This document shows positions 8,807-16,401 of a stretch of DNA of 64,000 nt, piece by piece. Origin of the DNA: Sphingobacterium faecium (GTDB taxonomy: Bacteria; Bacteroidota; Bacteroidia; Sphingobacteriales; Sphingobacteriaceae). Numbering within the stretch: the first letter of the stretch is position 1; the number at the start of each line of letters is the position of its first letter. The stretch spans positions 1-64,000 of the forward strand of contig NZ_QBKH01000012.1 of assembly GCF_003054045.1 (NCBI RefSeq), in the 5' to 3' direction. The notes beneath the pieces were generated by a model, which was not told where the DNA came from, ran no database searches, and saw nothing but the letters and a program-made list of their open reading frames with translations. The translations under genes and the position numbers were made by a program.

Positions 8807-8864
8807 TTTTCAATCGTTTATATTTTATTGTATAATTATACAATAAAATATAAACGATTGAAAA
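8807..8864. repeat. Perfect 58-bp palindrome (29-bp arms, no loop)
   Basis: Positions 8807-8835 and 8836-8864 are exact reverse complements centred on TATAA|TTATA; the outer arms read TTTTCAATCGTTTATATTTT. It lies between the converging 3' ends of the GT14-like gene and the aldo/keto reductase. With A-rich and T-rich ends it could act as a bidirectional terminator, but a perfect loop-free palindrome this long is unusual. Confidence 0.9.
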
Positions 8865-8931
8865 TAAAGATATTTAAACACACAATTTTTTATGCTTTTC
8901 GCTCACAATAAATAACTTTAGCATATTATAG

Positions 8932-10074
8932 CTATCGCTGGGTTTGCTCAGCAGATAACCCGGATAAACGATCTCCTACAATCGGGATTTGATCAATTTT
9001 TGCAGTTAAATTATTTAATTCTCCACTGGAAAACACATAATCAGCAGCACTTAGGTTCTCTTGCAGATGAGCCCATTTAGTTGTTCCTGGGATCGGTACA
9101 ATAAAAGGTTTCTGTGCGAGCAACCAGGCTAATGCCACCTGTGCAACCGTTAGACCACGATGATCTCCAAACTCTTTGAGTAAATCGATCAATTTCCAGT
9201 TGGCAATCACATTATCGGGTTGGTATCTGGGCAGTGTAGATCTGTTGTCATTATTGGAGTCATACTTGGAGCGTTCATTTAAATATCCGGTAATCATACC
9301 CCTGCTCAAGGGACTATAAGGTACAAAACCAATCCCTAACTCTTCACAAAGCTTGATCACATCCTGTTCGGGCTGACGCGTAAATAAGGAATATTCACTT
9401 TGCAATGCGGTTAGCGGTTGTACGGCATGCGCTTTCCTGATGTTGTCGACACTGGCTTCACACATTCCAAAATGCTTTACCTTACCTTCTGCAATCAGAT
9501 CTTTAACTGTTCCAGCTACGTCTTCGATCGTTACATTGGGGTCTACCCGATGTTGATAAAGCAGATCAATATAATCTGTTTTCAGACTTTTTAAGGCATG
9601 CTCTACGACAGTTCTGATCCGTGCTGGACTGCTGTCTAATCCTGCAGCCGGTTTTCCATTTTTAAAACCAAATTTAGTTGCAATGATGATATCCTGACGG
9701 AATGGAGCAACTGCTTCACCCAAAAGCTCCTCATTGGTTAAGGGACCATAAGCTTCGGCGGTATCATAAAAATTCAAGCCCAGTTCGGGCGACTTTCGCA
9801 ATAGATCAATCATAGCCTTTTTATCTGGAATAAAACTTCTATGATAACTCATTCCCATGCAACCTAGACCTAGTGCAGATACCGCTATACCATGCTCCCC
9901 TGTTCCTAAAGTGCGCGTTTTTGATTGCTTTGGATCAAGTGCCTTCTCATTTTTCGCATTTACGTTGTTGGAAGAACTTGTACATCCTGCGATACCGAAA
10001 GTAGAAGTTCCAAATAAGGTTGTTCCAAATACTGCTCCTTTTTTCAAGAAGTCCCTACGATTGTTTTGTTCCAT
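8932..10074 (-). CDS. Aldo/keto reductase with Tat signal and lipobox
   Basis: This 380-residue NADPH-dependent aldo/keto reductase reduces carbonyl compounds. The N-terminus has a twin-arginine motif (RRDFLKKG, residues 6-13) followed by GIAGC, so the enzyme should be folded in the cytoplasm and exported, perhaps as a lipoprotein. The reductase barrel shows LGLGCMGMS, the catalytic Asp and Tyr in FYDTAEAYGP, Lys in IIATKFGF and His in LYQHRVD, then PYSPLSRG and the cofactor loop VPIPGTTK. The nearest family is AKR13-like. It converges on the GT14-like gene and seems to be a single-gene unit. Confidence 0.92.
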   Translation of the reverse strand: MEQNNRRDFLKKGAVFGTTLFGTSTFGIAGCTSSSNNVNAKNEKALDPKQSKTRTLGTGEHGIAVSALGLGCMGMSYHRSFIPDKKAMIDLLRKSPELGLNFYDTAEAYGPLTNEELLGEAVAPFRQDIIIATKFGFKNGKPAAGLDSSPARIRTVVEHALKSLKTDYIDLLYQHRVDPNVTIEDVAGTVKDLIAEGKVKHFGMCEASVDNIRKAHAVQPLTALQSEYSLFTRQPEQDVIKLCEELGIGFVPYSPLSRGMITGYLNERSKYDSNNDNRSTLPRYQPDNVIANWKLIDLLKEFGDHRGLTVAQVALAWLLAQKPFIVPIPGTTKWAHLQENLSAADYVFSSGELNNLTAKIDQIPIVGDRLSGLSAEQTQR

Positions 10075-10663
10075 ATTGTTCTCATGATTACGTTTCCTAT
10101 TTATAGTCTTAACCCGCCTAAGCCTGTGCTACAAGTTAAATTACCTGGACCACTTGCCTCTTGTGAAAGGTTCAAGTTATGTTTATCAAAAATCGGGAGT
10201 ATCAGTTGGAAAATCCGTATATAAATTACTGTTTCCCTTACCATTATTACCGATGATCATGGTCATAATCTTAAAACAACACCTCGCGACAACATGATAG
10301 CCTAGAACGCAATAGATACAGGCAGCATTAAAAATCAGAACTGAGGCGAAAAATTGAACAAGTAAATGACGGTAGGCATTAAAATTTAAGTTCTCAGATC
10401 TTCGGTATGATCCGCATCTGCACGATTGATCCATCAGTAGCAACCCTACCATTGCACTATTAGCTATTGGTATGCCTTTTTTAAGGGTCATTTGTTGGAG
10501 ATCAAGAGTTTTTTAAAAAATCTTTCCGATGAAAGACACAGAGAATGAATGCCCTAACAGGATCGGACCCTTATGATAGTCTTTGATGGCTCAATTTTTG
10601 ATTTACTGCAGACAATCCTGTTTAAAAACAGATCATTTTATTACGTAACTAAAAAACAAGTAC
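10075..10663. other. Intergenic region without a confident gene
   Basis: About 590 bases lie between the divergent reductase and lipoprotein genes. A 101-codon minus-strand frame at 10186-10491 has Cys-rich, unlikely composition and no family likeness, so I do not call it. No RNA gene was recognised. Confidence 0.5.
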
Positions 10664-11212
10664 ATGAAAAGCACATTAAAATCGTTATTTGCTCCACTAT
10701 GCATCCTCCTATTGACATCCGCTATTTTCTTTCAATCCTGTTCCGAACCTGCAGATAAATTCTTTGGTGTAGCTATTTTAAATACCAATACCATAACAGA
10801 TTTTGGTACACCAGCATTGGCAAAGCAGCTTCATGACCATAGCGTGGAATATCCAAATATCCCATCCAGCAAAAAAAATGGCAATGAAGCATCAGAAGTT
10901 GTGAAAAACAAAATACTCTATTTAGAAAAAGTGTTGAAAGACCTGCACGCATTATCTGCCAATGATGATGGCAGAAAAGAAATAAAAGAACAAGCGATAG
11001 CGCTGTATGAATTTGTGTTACCGGTATATAAAAATGAATATACAACTTATGCAAAACTTTGTGATACCCATGCTCCACAGGAGCAGAAAGATGAAATTTC
11101 AACAGCTATCGAGCAAAAATACAATGCCGAATTTGAGCAGAGAATTACGGTTTTATTAGCATTAGGTAAAGAATTTGCAACAGAAAACAACCTCAATGTC
11201 AACTGGGACTAG
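10664..11212 (+). CDS. Hypothetical lipoprotein
   Basis: This 182-residue protein has a signal peptide with lipobox (ILLLTSAIFFQSC). The mature part is mostly charged and helical (KNKILYLEKVLKDLHALSANDDGRKEIKEQ) with conserved-looking Tyr and Lys. I do not recognise the family. A terminator follows at 11240-11273, so it appears to be a single-gene transcript. Confidence 0.75.
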   Translation: MKSTLKSLFAPLCILLLTSAIFFQSCSEPADKFFGVAILNTNTITDFGTPALAKQLHDHSVEYPNIPSSKKNGNEASEVVKNKILYLEKVLKDLHALSANDDGRKEIKEQAIALYEFVLPVYKNEYTTYAKLCDTHAPQEQKDEISTAIEQKYNAEFEQRITVLLALGKEFATENNLNVNWD

Positions 11213-11239
11213 ATCCATATTGACGATTAATACGAAAAT

Positions 11240-11273
11240 AATAGCATCCCCACAATCAGATCGGGATGCTATT
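11240..11273 (+). terminator. Rho-independent-type terminator after the lipoprotein
   Basis: The stem AATAGCATCCC (11240-11250) pairs perfectly with 11263-11273, with a 12-base loop, 28 bases after the lipoprotein stop. There is little U-tract. Confidence 0.65.
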
Positions 11274-11317
11274 GTACTCCACACAGTCACACAGTATATT
11301 CATAGATAACATTCATC

Positions 11318-11593
11318 ATGATCATTTATAAAGGTTGGGGATTTATTGCGCTTCTTATTCCCCTCTGCGCCATACTCCTTGGTATTTACTTTTTTGGAAC
11401 AAATGGAAATTCAAGTCTAGAAGTATTCCTATACAGTTTATTAGCTTCCGCTCCTGTGGTATTTATGGTGGGTATATGGATGAACAGGAAATCACATCAT
11501 GATATGTGGTTTATTCGAGTACAATATTGGGGAATTATCTGGGCAGTCATTGCACTGGTTTTCCTAGGTCTTAAAGCTATGAACATCATATAG
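11318..11593 (+). CDS. Small membrane protein, hypothetical
   Basis: This 91-residue protein has three hydrophobic segments (about 8-27, 35-53 and 68-86), separated by a short loop with NRKSHHDMWF. No family is recognised. It begins 45 bases after the preceding terminator and has no close downstream partner. Confidence 0.65.
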   Translation: MIIYKGWGFIALLIPLCAILLGIYFFGTNGNSSLEVFLYSLLASAPVVFMVGIWMNRKSHHDMWFIRVQYWGIIWAVIALVFLGLKAMNII

Positions 11594-12094
11594 ATCAACA
11601 TCGATTATAAAATGACTACCATCACCAACACTTCCACAGTAGCAATATTAAAAAAGTAAAGCATCAAAAATTAAGTTCAGTCATTTTTTTGACTTCAATA
11701 CAGCTCTTTAAACTGATTATATTTTAATTTTCATATCAAATCATACCAAAAAAAATCACACCATCTCCAGTCTTTAAAATAACACTTGCTTTAATTTCAT
11801 AGAACAATGGCATTCTTTTAGATTTGCATGTGTATTAGTTCGTGTCGAAGGTGCTACAACTTTAGATCAGGTAACATTGACAGATGGAAAATTTAGTACA
11901 GCTATCGTTCCTAATTAATCGCTAAAAAAGCAGAAAATTTGAATGCCTTTGTTATTCATGCTTATCCTTTAAACGATATAGTTGCATCGAATATGTGCTG
12001 TCATGATAATTAGACTGGGATAAGTAACTACATCAAGCGCACCTTGAAATGCGCTTGATGTAGTTATTCTAGACCATTTCTTATTTATTGCAAA
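11594..12094. other. Intergenic region with a possible decayed coding fragment
   Basis: About 500 bases. At ~11804-11918 the plus strand reads as protein-like sequence without a start (VLVRVEGATTLDQVTLTDG, then STAIVPN and a stop). About 60 bases later another frame gives NAFVIHAYPLNDIVAS. This looks like the tail of a decayed gene, family unknown. The Ohr terminator lies at the right end. Confidence 0.4.
12025..12066 (-). terminator. Terminator downstream of ohr
   Basis: A perfect 16-bp stem, 12025-12040 (TAACTACATCAAGCGC) against 12051-12066, with a 10-base loop, lies 28 bases past the ohr stop on the minus strand. Confidence 0.75.
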
Positions 12095-12517
12095 CTATTG
12101 ATTAGATACCTGTATTTCCACTTCCATATTTCCACGCGTCGCATTTGAATACGGACAGATCTGGTGTGCCTTTTCGGTCAAAGCTTGTGCCTCTTCCAAA
12201 CTCACCCCCGGGATGTTGGCGTGCAATGCTGCAGCCAAACCAAAACCACCGTTTTCTAATTGGCCGATGCTTACTTTTGCCGTTACCGAAGTTTCACCGG
12301 TTTGTACTTTAGCCTGTTTGATGACCAGATTCAACGCACTGTCAAAACAGGCTGCATAGCCCGCCGCAAAAAGCATTTCAGGATTAGCATAATCATCGTT
12401 AGCTCCTCCCAGTGCCTTTGGCATACGCACTTCCAGATCCAAGATATTATTTTCGCTTTTTACTTGACCATTTCTACCGCCAGTAGCTTGGGCACCAATT
12501 GTATACAATGTTTTCAT
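12095..12517 (-). CDS. ohr: Organic hydroperoxide resistance protein (Ohr/OsmC family)
   Basis: The 140-residue thiol peroxidase reduces organic hydroperoxides. Family segments are complete: MKTLYTIGAQATGGRNG, NPEMLFAAGYAACFDSAL with the peroxidatic Cys at 57, and HQICPYSNATRGN with the resolving Cys at 121. The length matches typical Ohr, not the longer OsmC forms. It is a single gene with its own terminator. A palindrome at 12656-12673 upstream could bind an OhrR/MarR-type repressor, but no such regulator gene is adjacent. Confidence 0.95.
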   Translation of the reverse strand: MKTLYTIGAQATGGRNGQVKSENNILDLEVRMPKALGGANDDYANPEMLFAAGYAACFDSALNLVIKQAKVQTGETSVTAKVSIGQLENGGFGLAAALHANIPGVSLEEAQALTEKAHQICPYSNATRGNMEVEIQVSNQ

Positions 12518-12655
12518 CTTTATTTATTTTTTAGTTTTTACTTTTTTATGCCAATACACAGCAAACCAGATTTTCAACGATAGCCTCTGCCTTCTGCTCG
12601 ATCATCTGGACGATCTAGTTCACATCTGATTGCTTGAAACAAATGTACACTATTT

Positions 12656-12673
12656 TATATTGTGCACAATATA
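12656..12673. promoter_or_regulatory. Perfect 18-bp palindrome, candidate OhrR/MarR-type operator
   Basis: TATATTGTGCACAATATA is a perfect palindrome about 140 bases upstream of ohr. Symmetric A/T-rich sites with central GTGCAC fit a MarR-family dimer, and OhrR is the usual ohr repressor. The match to OhrR is inference from context. Confidence 0.5.
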
Positions 12674-12989
12674 GTTTGTAGCAATACAATTGGTTTTTAC
12701 TTCAACCTGACAAATCGAGTGGGTTTAAAAAAGAGCTTCCAAGGATTATTGTCATTAATCTGTGAAATGTATAGCCAACTGCGCTAAGTTGTTCCTTGCG
12801 GACATTTTTGACACCAAATGTGAAGAGGTCCACCATAGTCACTGACCGCCAAGAGCTTGACAATTTCTTTACTGTTATTTATTCTAATCGAAACTTGGCA
12901 TTTTCAGAAAGATTCTAAATCTAAAGTGTTTTTTAAATCATTAGGTGAAATTTTATTAAAAATAGAATTAATAAGTTAATATTTTTTGT

Positions 12990-12997
12990 TATTTTTG
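12990..12997 (+). promoter_or_regulatory. Bacteroidota -7 promoter element
   Basis: TATTTTTG matches the Bacteroidota -7 consensus TAnnTTTG, 30 bases before ATG 13028. It makes an upstream in-frame start at 12986 unlikely. Confidence 0.5.
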
Positions 12998-13027
12998 GCA
13001 GCAAATAAAAACCATCAATTAATCTAT

Positions 13028-14914
13028 ATGCTTCGCAAAAACTTACTATGTATCTTTAAACTATACATATGTTTTAATTTATTATGTCTTATTTCCTGTA
13101 AATATGAAAGTCAAGACCTAAATTTTCATGAAATTAAACAACCTGACAAGGATGTCAAGGCCACCATGAATATCGCAGACGTGCCAAATGGTCAAACTAT
13201 TTACATCTATGGTGCGACTGATTTAATGTATTCAATCAATGCCGCTCCTGGAGCTGTTACAAAAAAAGAATTTTATCTTAATAATAAACTGATTAATGGT
13301 GAAAATGAGGTATTGCGTTTAGATCCCTCAGATCTTACAGGAAACGATTCTGATGTACTGAAAGTAAAAGTAAATCTTTCTTCAGGAACTGGAAGTTTAG
13401 CTGAAATTTTAGGCGAGGAGAAATCAAGTTTTGAATTTATATATCCAATAAAATATGTAAATCCCCAGATAAATTTGAATATTAACCAACGAATCAATTC
13501 TTCTAAGAAATTAGAAATCTATTGGAACAAACCAAATCTTGAAGGAGCTGAAATTGAAAGTTATGAAATTTATAATTTCGACAATTTAGATCAGATTTTT
13601 ATTAACAAAATTTCAGATCCAAGCAAAACTAATTTTGTCGATGATGACTATTCCTATGGAGCTAGAACGTATAAAATAATCACAAGATATAAAGGCAATA
13701 AAGTTGCTCCAAAAGAGGATTTCTACTCTGTGAAATATAAAGTTTTCACCAGTAGCTACTTCAAGACAAAAACCTTAAAAAATTTAAATCTGGATATACA
13801 ATGGACCCATCCGGATGGCATTGAAAATAAATACGTTCTCATATGGAAGGGAAATGCACAAACCATATCGTTAGGTGAAAATAATACGGAGGTATATAGA
13901 CCAGCATTCCCTTTTCAAGAAGAACAGTATTATGAATTGTATATTTTACCAGAAAAAGCTGATACCTGGGATTACGCTAAATACCCGAAGATTATCAACT
14001 ATTTTAAGGAGCAAAAATACGGTGATCCCGAAGTAGACAATGCGCATCTGATCTTGGTTGAAGGTGACGTTAAAAACAAATCAATCCTTTCTATGAGAGG
14101 TCACAAAAATGGTTTTGGAATTCGAAATTATGGAATTGATGATCTTGTGATGAAAAGTAAAAATCCGGATCTTGTCCAATATCCTTATTATATCAGTTCT
14201 TTTAAAGTTTCTCAAGCGACAGGAAAAGTTGCAGTTCATTTAAGAAGCGAAGTTTATGAAACTAAGCCAATAATCGAAGTGTACTCAGATTTTACTTTCA
14301 GCAAAAAAATTAGAACTTATGTTAGCGATGATTTTCCAGTCTATTATTTGACCAATGATGATAAAATCCTTGTTGGTAACAATAATTTATATCACTATGA
14401 AATTTATGATTTAAACTCTGGTAAATTGTTGAGTGAAAAAAGAGAAGCCAACGGACAGTTCTTTCCTGGTATTTCCGAGGACGGCAGGTATACCACAAGT
14501 TCTGGGAGCTATAATAATGGTTGGTACAAAATTTATAGATATGAAAATGATCAATATACATTAATAGCCGAAAAAACAGGGAGCCGTACGAGAAATGCTA
14601 TTGAATTTCACCCATTAATCCAAGACCAGGTTGTTCTTCAATCCTTTGATAATTATTTTTCAATTTGTGAATTACCAAGTTTAAAAGTAATTAAAAAGGT
14701 GCCTGGAGAATTTATATGTTTTGATAAATTTACTGGAAAAATATTGTTTAAAGATGAGAATTTCTCTTCTAATTCGCTTATCAACGTTATGGATAGTAAA
14801 TATAGCAGTATTGTTTTTAGCCTGACAACAGGCCTTTATTTCCAGCCTTACCAAGCGAGACTCTTAAACAACAACATTATTCTTTACAACAATTATGTCA
14901 ATATTGGCCAATAG
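13028..14914 (+). CDS. Large hypothetical lipoprotein, FN3-like and beta-propeller-like
   Basis: This protein of about 628 residues has a signal peptide ending in a lipobox (FNLLCLISC). The central part has fibronectin-III-like segments (LEIYWNKPNLEGAEIESYEIY and KYVLIWKG). The C-terminal half has repeated strand motifs (IISSFK-, IEVYSDFTFSKKI-, YEIYDLNSGKLL-type) that resemble a beta-propeller. I do not recognise a named family. ATG 13028 is chosen because the signal peptide begins there and a -7 element lies at 12990. The next gene, a secreted barrel, starts 10 bases after the stop, so they form an operon and may work together at the outer membrane. Confidence 0.75.
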   Translation: MLRKNLLCIFKLYICFNLLCLISCKYESQDLNFHEIKQPDKDVKATMNIADVPNGQTIYIYGATDLMYSINAAPGAVTKKEFYLNNKLINGENEVLRLDPSDLTGNDSDVLKVKVNLSSGTGSLAEILGEEKSSFEFIYPIKYVNPQINLNINQRINSSKKLEIYWNKPNLEGAEIESYEIYNFDNLDQIFINKISDPSKTNFVDDDYSYGARTYKIITRYKGNKVAPKEDFYSVKYKVFTSSYFKTKTLKNLNLDIQWTHPDGIENKYVLIWKGNAQTISLGENNTEVYRPAFPFQEEQYYELYILPEKADTWDYAKYPKIINYFKEQKYGDPEVDNAHLILVEGDVKNKSILSMRGHKNGFGIRNYGIDDLVMKSKNPDLVQYPYYISSFKVSQATGKVAVHLRSEVYETKPIIEVYSDFTFSKKIRTYVSDDFPVYYLTNDDKILVGNNNLYHYEIYDLNSGKLLSEKREANGQFFPGISEDGRYTTSSGSYNNGWYKIYRYENDQYTLIAEKTGSRTRNAIEFHPLIQDQVVLQSFDNYFSICELPSLKVIKKVPGEFICFDKFTGKILFKDENFSSNSLINVMDSKYSSIVFSLTTGLYFQPYQARLLNNNIILYNNYVNIGQ

Positions 14915-14924
14915 CCTAAAAATC

Positions 14925-15626
14925 ATGAAAAAACTAATATTAAGTATTACATTGTTACTGATGACTATAACCTCAATGGCACAAATTGGGTTTGGCTATA
15001 GATTTGGCATTGGTAATTATAAAATGTCCGAAATGAGTTCATTCTTGAATGTCATTCAAAGTGGAATTAAATTAGATTATCCCGTACCTATTTCAGTTAC
15101 CGACAATTTCCCCAATCATTATACCAATTATGGTGAAGTGACATATTCCGTCAAAAATAGTGACTATGGTATCAATATCACATATTTATCAACAGGAGGT
15201 CGATTGGCTTATTCGGATTATTCCGGCGAGATTGCTTATAATTTGAATGCAAACGCTTATGGTATCGGAGCTTTATATCGAAATTACTTCTTCCAAACCA
15301 ATCAAGGACAAGACAAGAATTTATCCCTTTTTGCGGAGATTTCTCCTGCAGTAACCATCAATAATATTACTTCAGATGGATATTACGAAACTCAATCGGG
15401 TCGAAAGGAAATGGATAAAAAGCATATTGTCGAATCCAAATCAATGGGTTTTTCGGTTACACCTTATGTTGGTCTACAATGGAATTTTATAAAATCTTTG
15501 GGTGCTAACCTTGGTATTGGTTATCATGCTGAAATACCTGGCAAAAGCAGTGAGATGAGAGATAGTAAAATTGATTGGACTGGACTTCGTATGGGATTAG
15601 GATTGCGTTATAAACTCATACCATAA
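14925..15626 (+). CDS. Outer-membrane beta-barrel protein, hypothetical
   Basis: This 233-residue protein has signal peptide MKKLILSITLLLMTITSMAQ and alternating aromatic/hydrophobic strands typical of a small barrel (GFGYRFGIGNYKM, YGIGALYRNYFF, VTPYVGLQWNF), ending with LRMGLGLRYKLIP. ATG 14925 is taken over 14895, because only it gives a clean signal peptide. It is the second gene of a two-gene operon with the large lipoprotein and is followed by a terminator at 15733-15770. Confidence 0.8.
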   Translation: MKKLILSITLLLMTITSMAQIGFGYRFGIGNYKMSEMSSFLNVIQSGIKLDYPVPISVTDNFPNHYTNYGEVTYSVKNSDYGINITYLSTGGRLAYSDYSGEIAYNLNANAYGIGALYRNYFFQTNQGQDKNLSLFAEISPAVTINNITSDGYYETQSGRKEMDKKHIVESKSMGFSVTPYVGLQWNFIKSLGANLGIGYHAEIPGKSSEMRDSKIDWTGLRMGLGLRYKLIP

Positions 15627-15732
15627 GATATGGTTTGTTAACATTTAAATGTATGCAATGAAACATAAAATTACTTGCTTACAGTAAATAACATCTTTCT
15701 TAAATTCGCCAATATAAGAATTTATATAAATC

Positions 15733-15770
15733 AAAAGAAGCCGTTTTGCGTAAGTAGAACGGCTTCTTTT
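15733..15770 (+). terminator. Strong intrinsic terminator
   Basis: AAAAGAAGCCGTT (15733-15745) pairs perfectly with 15758-15770, which ends in TTTT. It closes the lipoprotein-barrel operon. Confidence 0.85.
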
Positions 15771-15801
15771 GTTTAGAGGAGGTCAAAAATTACCTTTTAT
15801 C

Positions 15802-15894
15802 ATGAACAATGTAAGACAGATTAATATTAACATCTTAATTAACGCTATGGTCATCGTCATTATTTATTCAAAATGGGAGGTTGAAACATTATAA
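15802..15894 (+). CDS. Possible 30-residue small hydrophobic protein
   Basis: ATG 15802 opens a 30-codon frame. It has a polar start (MNNVRQ), a hydrophobic segment of Ile/Val/Leu (about residues 7-22) and a charged tail (SKWEVETL). It sits exactly between two intrinsic terminators, which is the layout of a stand-alone small transcript. No likeness to a known toxin or leader peptide is recognised, and a chance frame is quite possible. Confidence 0.25.
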   Translation: MNNVRQININILINAMVIVIIYSKWEVETL

Positions 15895-15920
15895 AATATT
15901 TAAAAATAAATACGGTTATA

Positions 15921-15954
15921 AAAAATCTTCCCAAAAAAATTTGGGAAGATTTTT
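15921..15954 (+). terminator. Intrinsic terminator with U-tract
   Basis: AAAAATCTTCCCAAA (15921-15935) pairs with 15940-15954 across a 4-base loop and is followed by a run of T. It ends whatever is transcribed from the 15.77-15.92 kb interval. Confidence 0.75.
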
Positions 15955-16288
15955 TTTTGATTCCATGTTATGAAAAAGAAAAATATGACCTCTAAATTGT
16001 TTAATTTAAGTTGCAAAAATGATGTTAGGGACTTTAATAATTCCTATAGTTTTTTATTATAATCACGAATGATCCATGCAAAGAACCTCAAAAATATCAG
16101 TATTTTAAAGGATAAGAAGCAAGTTCCTATTGCATATAAAAAGTTTATGCTTCATAGCAGTTGTTCGCCTATTCGATGAATTATTTGTGATTAAACAACT
16201 AAACGATAAAAACACCATCTAGAATCATCCTTTCAGAGCTTTCTTGTCAATCCTCAGAGAAATGTAAAGCCGACATATAAATGACAAA

Positions 16289-16321
16289 TCTTTTTATTTA
16301 GACAGCTTCTAAATAAAAAGA
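16289..16321. promoter_or_regulatory. 14-bp inverted repeat, candidate iron/metal-responsive operator
   Basis: TCTTTTTATTTAGA (16289-16302) and its exact reverse complement (16308-16321) flank the spacer CAGCT, giving TTTAGA-N5-TCTAAA. It ends 8 bases before a TATCTTTG promoter element. The form resembles Fur- or DtxR-type boxes before Bacteroidota iron-uptake genes. The regulator is inference. Confidence 0.6.
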
Positions 16322-16328
16322 TTTTACC

Positions 16329-16336
16329 TATCTTTG
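16329..16336 (+). promoter_or_regulatory. Bacteroidota -7 element of the TonB receptor operon
   Basis: TATCTTTG fits TAnnTTTG and lies 66 bases before the receptor ATG, directly after the inverted repeat at 16289-16321. Confidence 0.6.
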
Positions 16337-16401
16337 CTGGAACATCACCTATAATCTGCACTAACATGCACAATATTAACTTATCCTGAACTACGAGTAC
16401 A

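Larger units (their letters stand above)
12518..13027. other. Intergenic region between ohr and a large lipoprotein gene
   Basis: About 510 bases hold the divergent ohr and lipoprotein promoters. A candidate operator is at 12656-12673 and a TAnnTTTG element at 12990-12997. The middle (12720-12900) may be decayed coding sequence on the minus strand, but I could not identify a family. Confidence 0.5.
15627..16401. other. Intergenic region with two terminator-like hairpins and the next operon's promoter
   Basis: About 775 bases. It has hairpins at 15733-15770 and 15921-15954, a 30-codon frame between them (15802-15894), and an inverted repeat and promoter at 16289-16336 for the TonB receptor operon. 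The stretch 15960-16280 shows nothing else. Confidence 0.6.

Noticed and set aside
10186..10491. 101-codon minus-strand frame between the reductase and the lipoprotein gene
   Set aside because: Cys-rich, low-plausibility composition, no signal or family pattern, no promoter. Most likely chance.
12720..12900. Minus-strand stretch resembling a zinc-finger end of a DNA glycosylase (WCQKCP)
   Set aside because: Too short and without a frame; the likeness rests on one short Cys motif.
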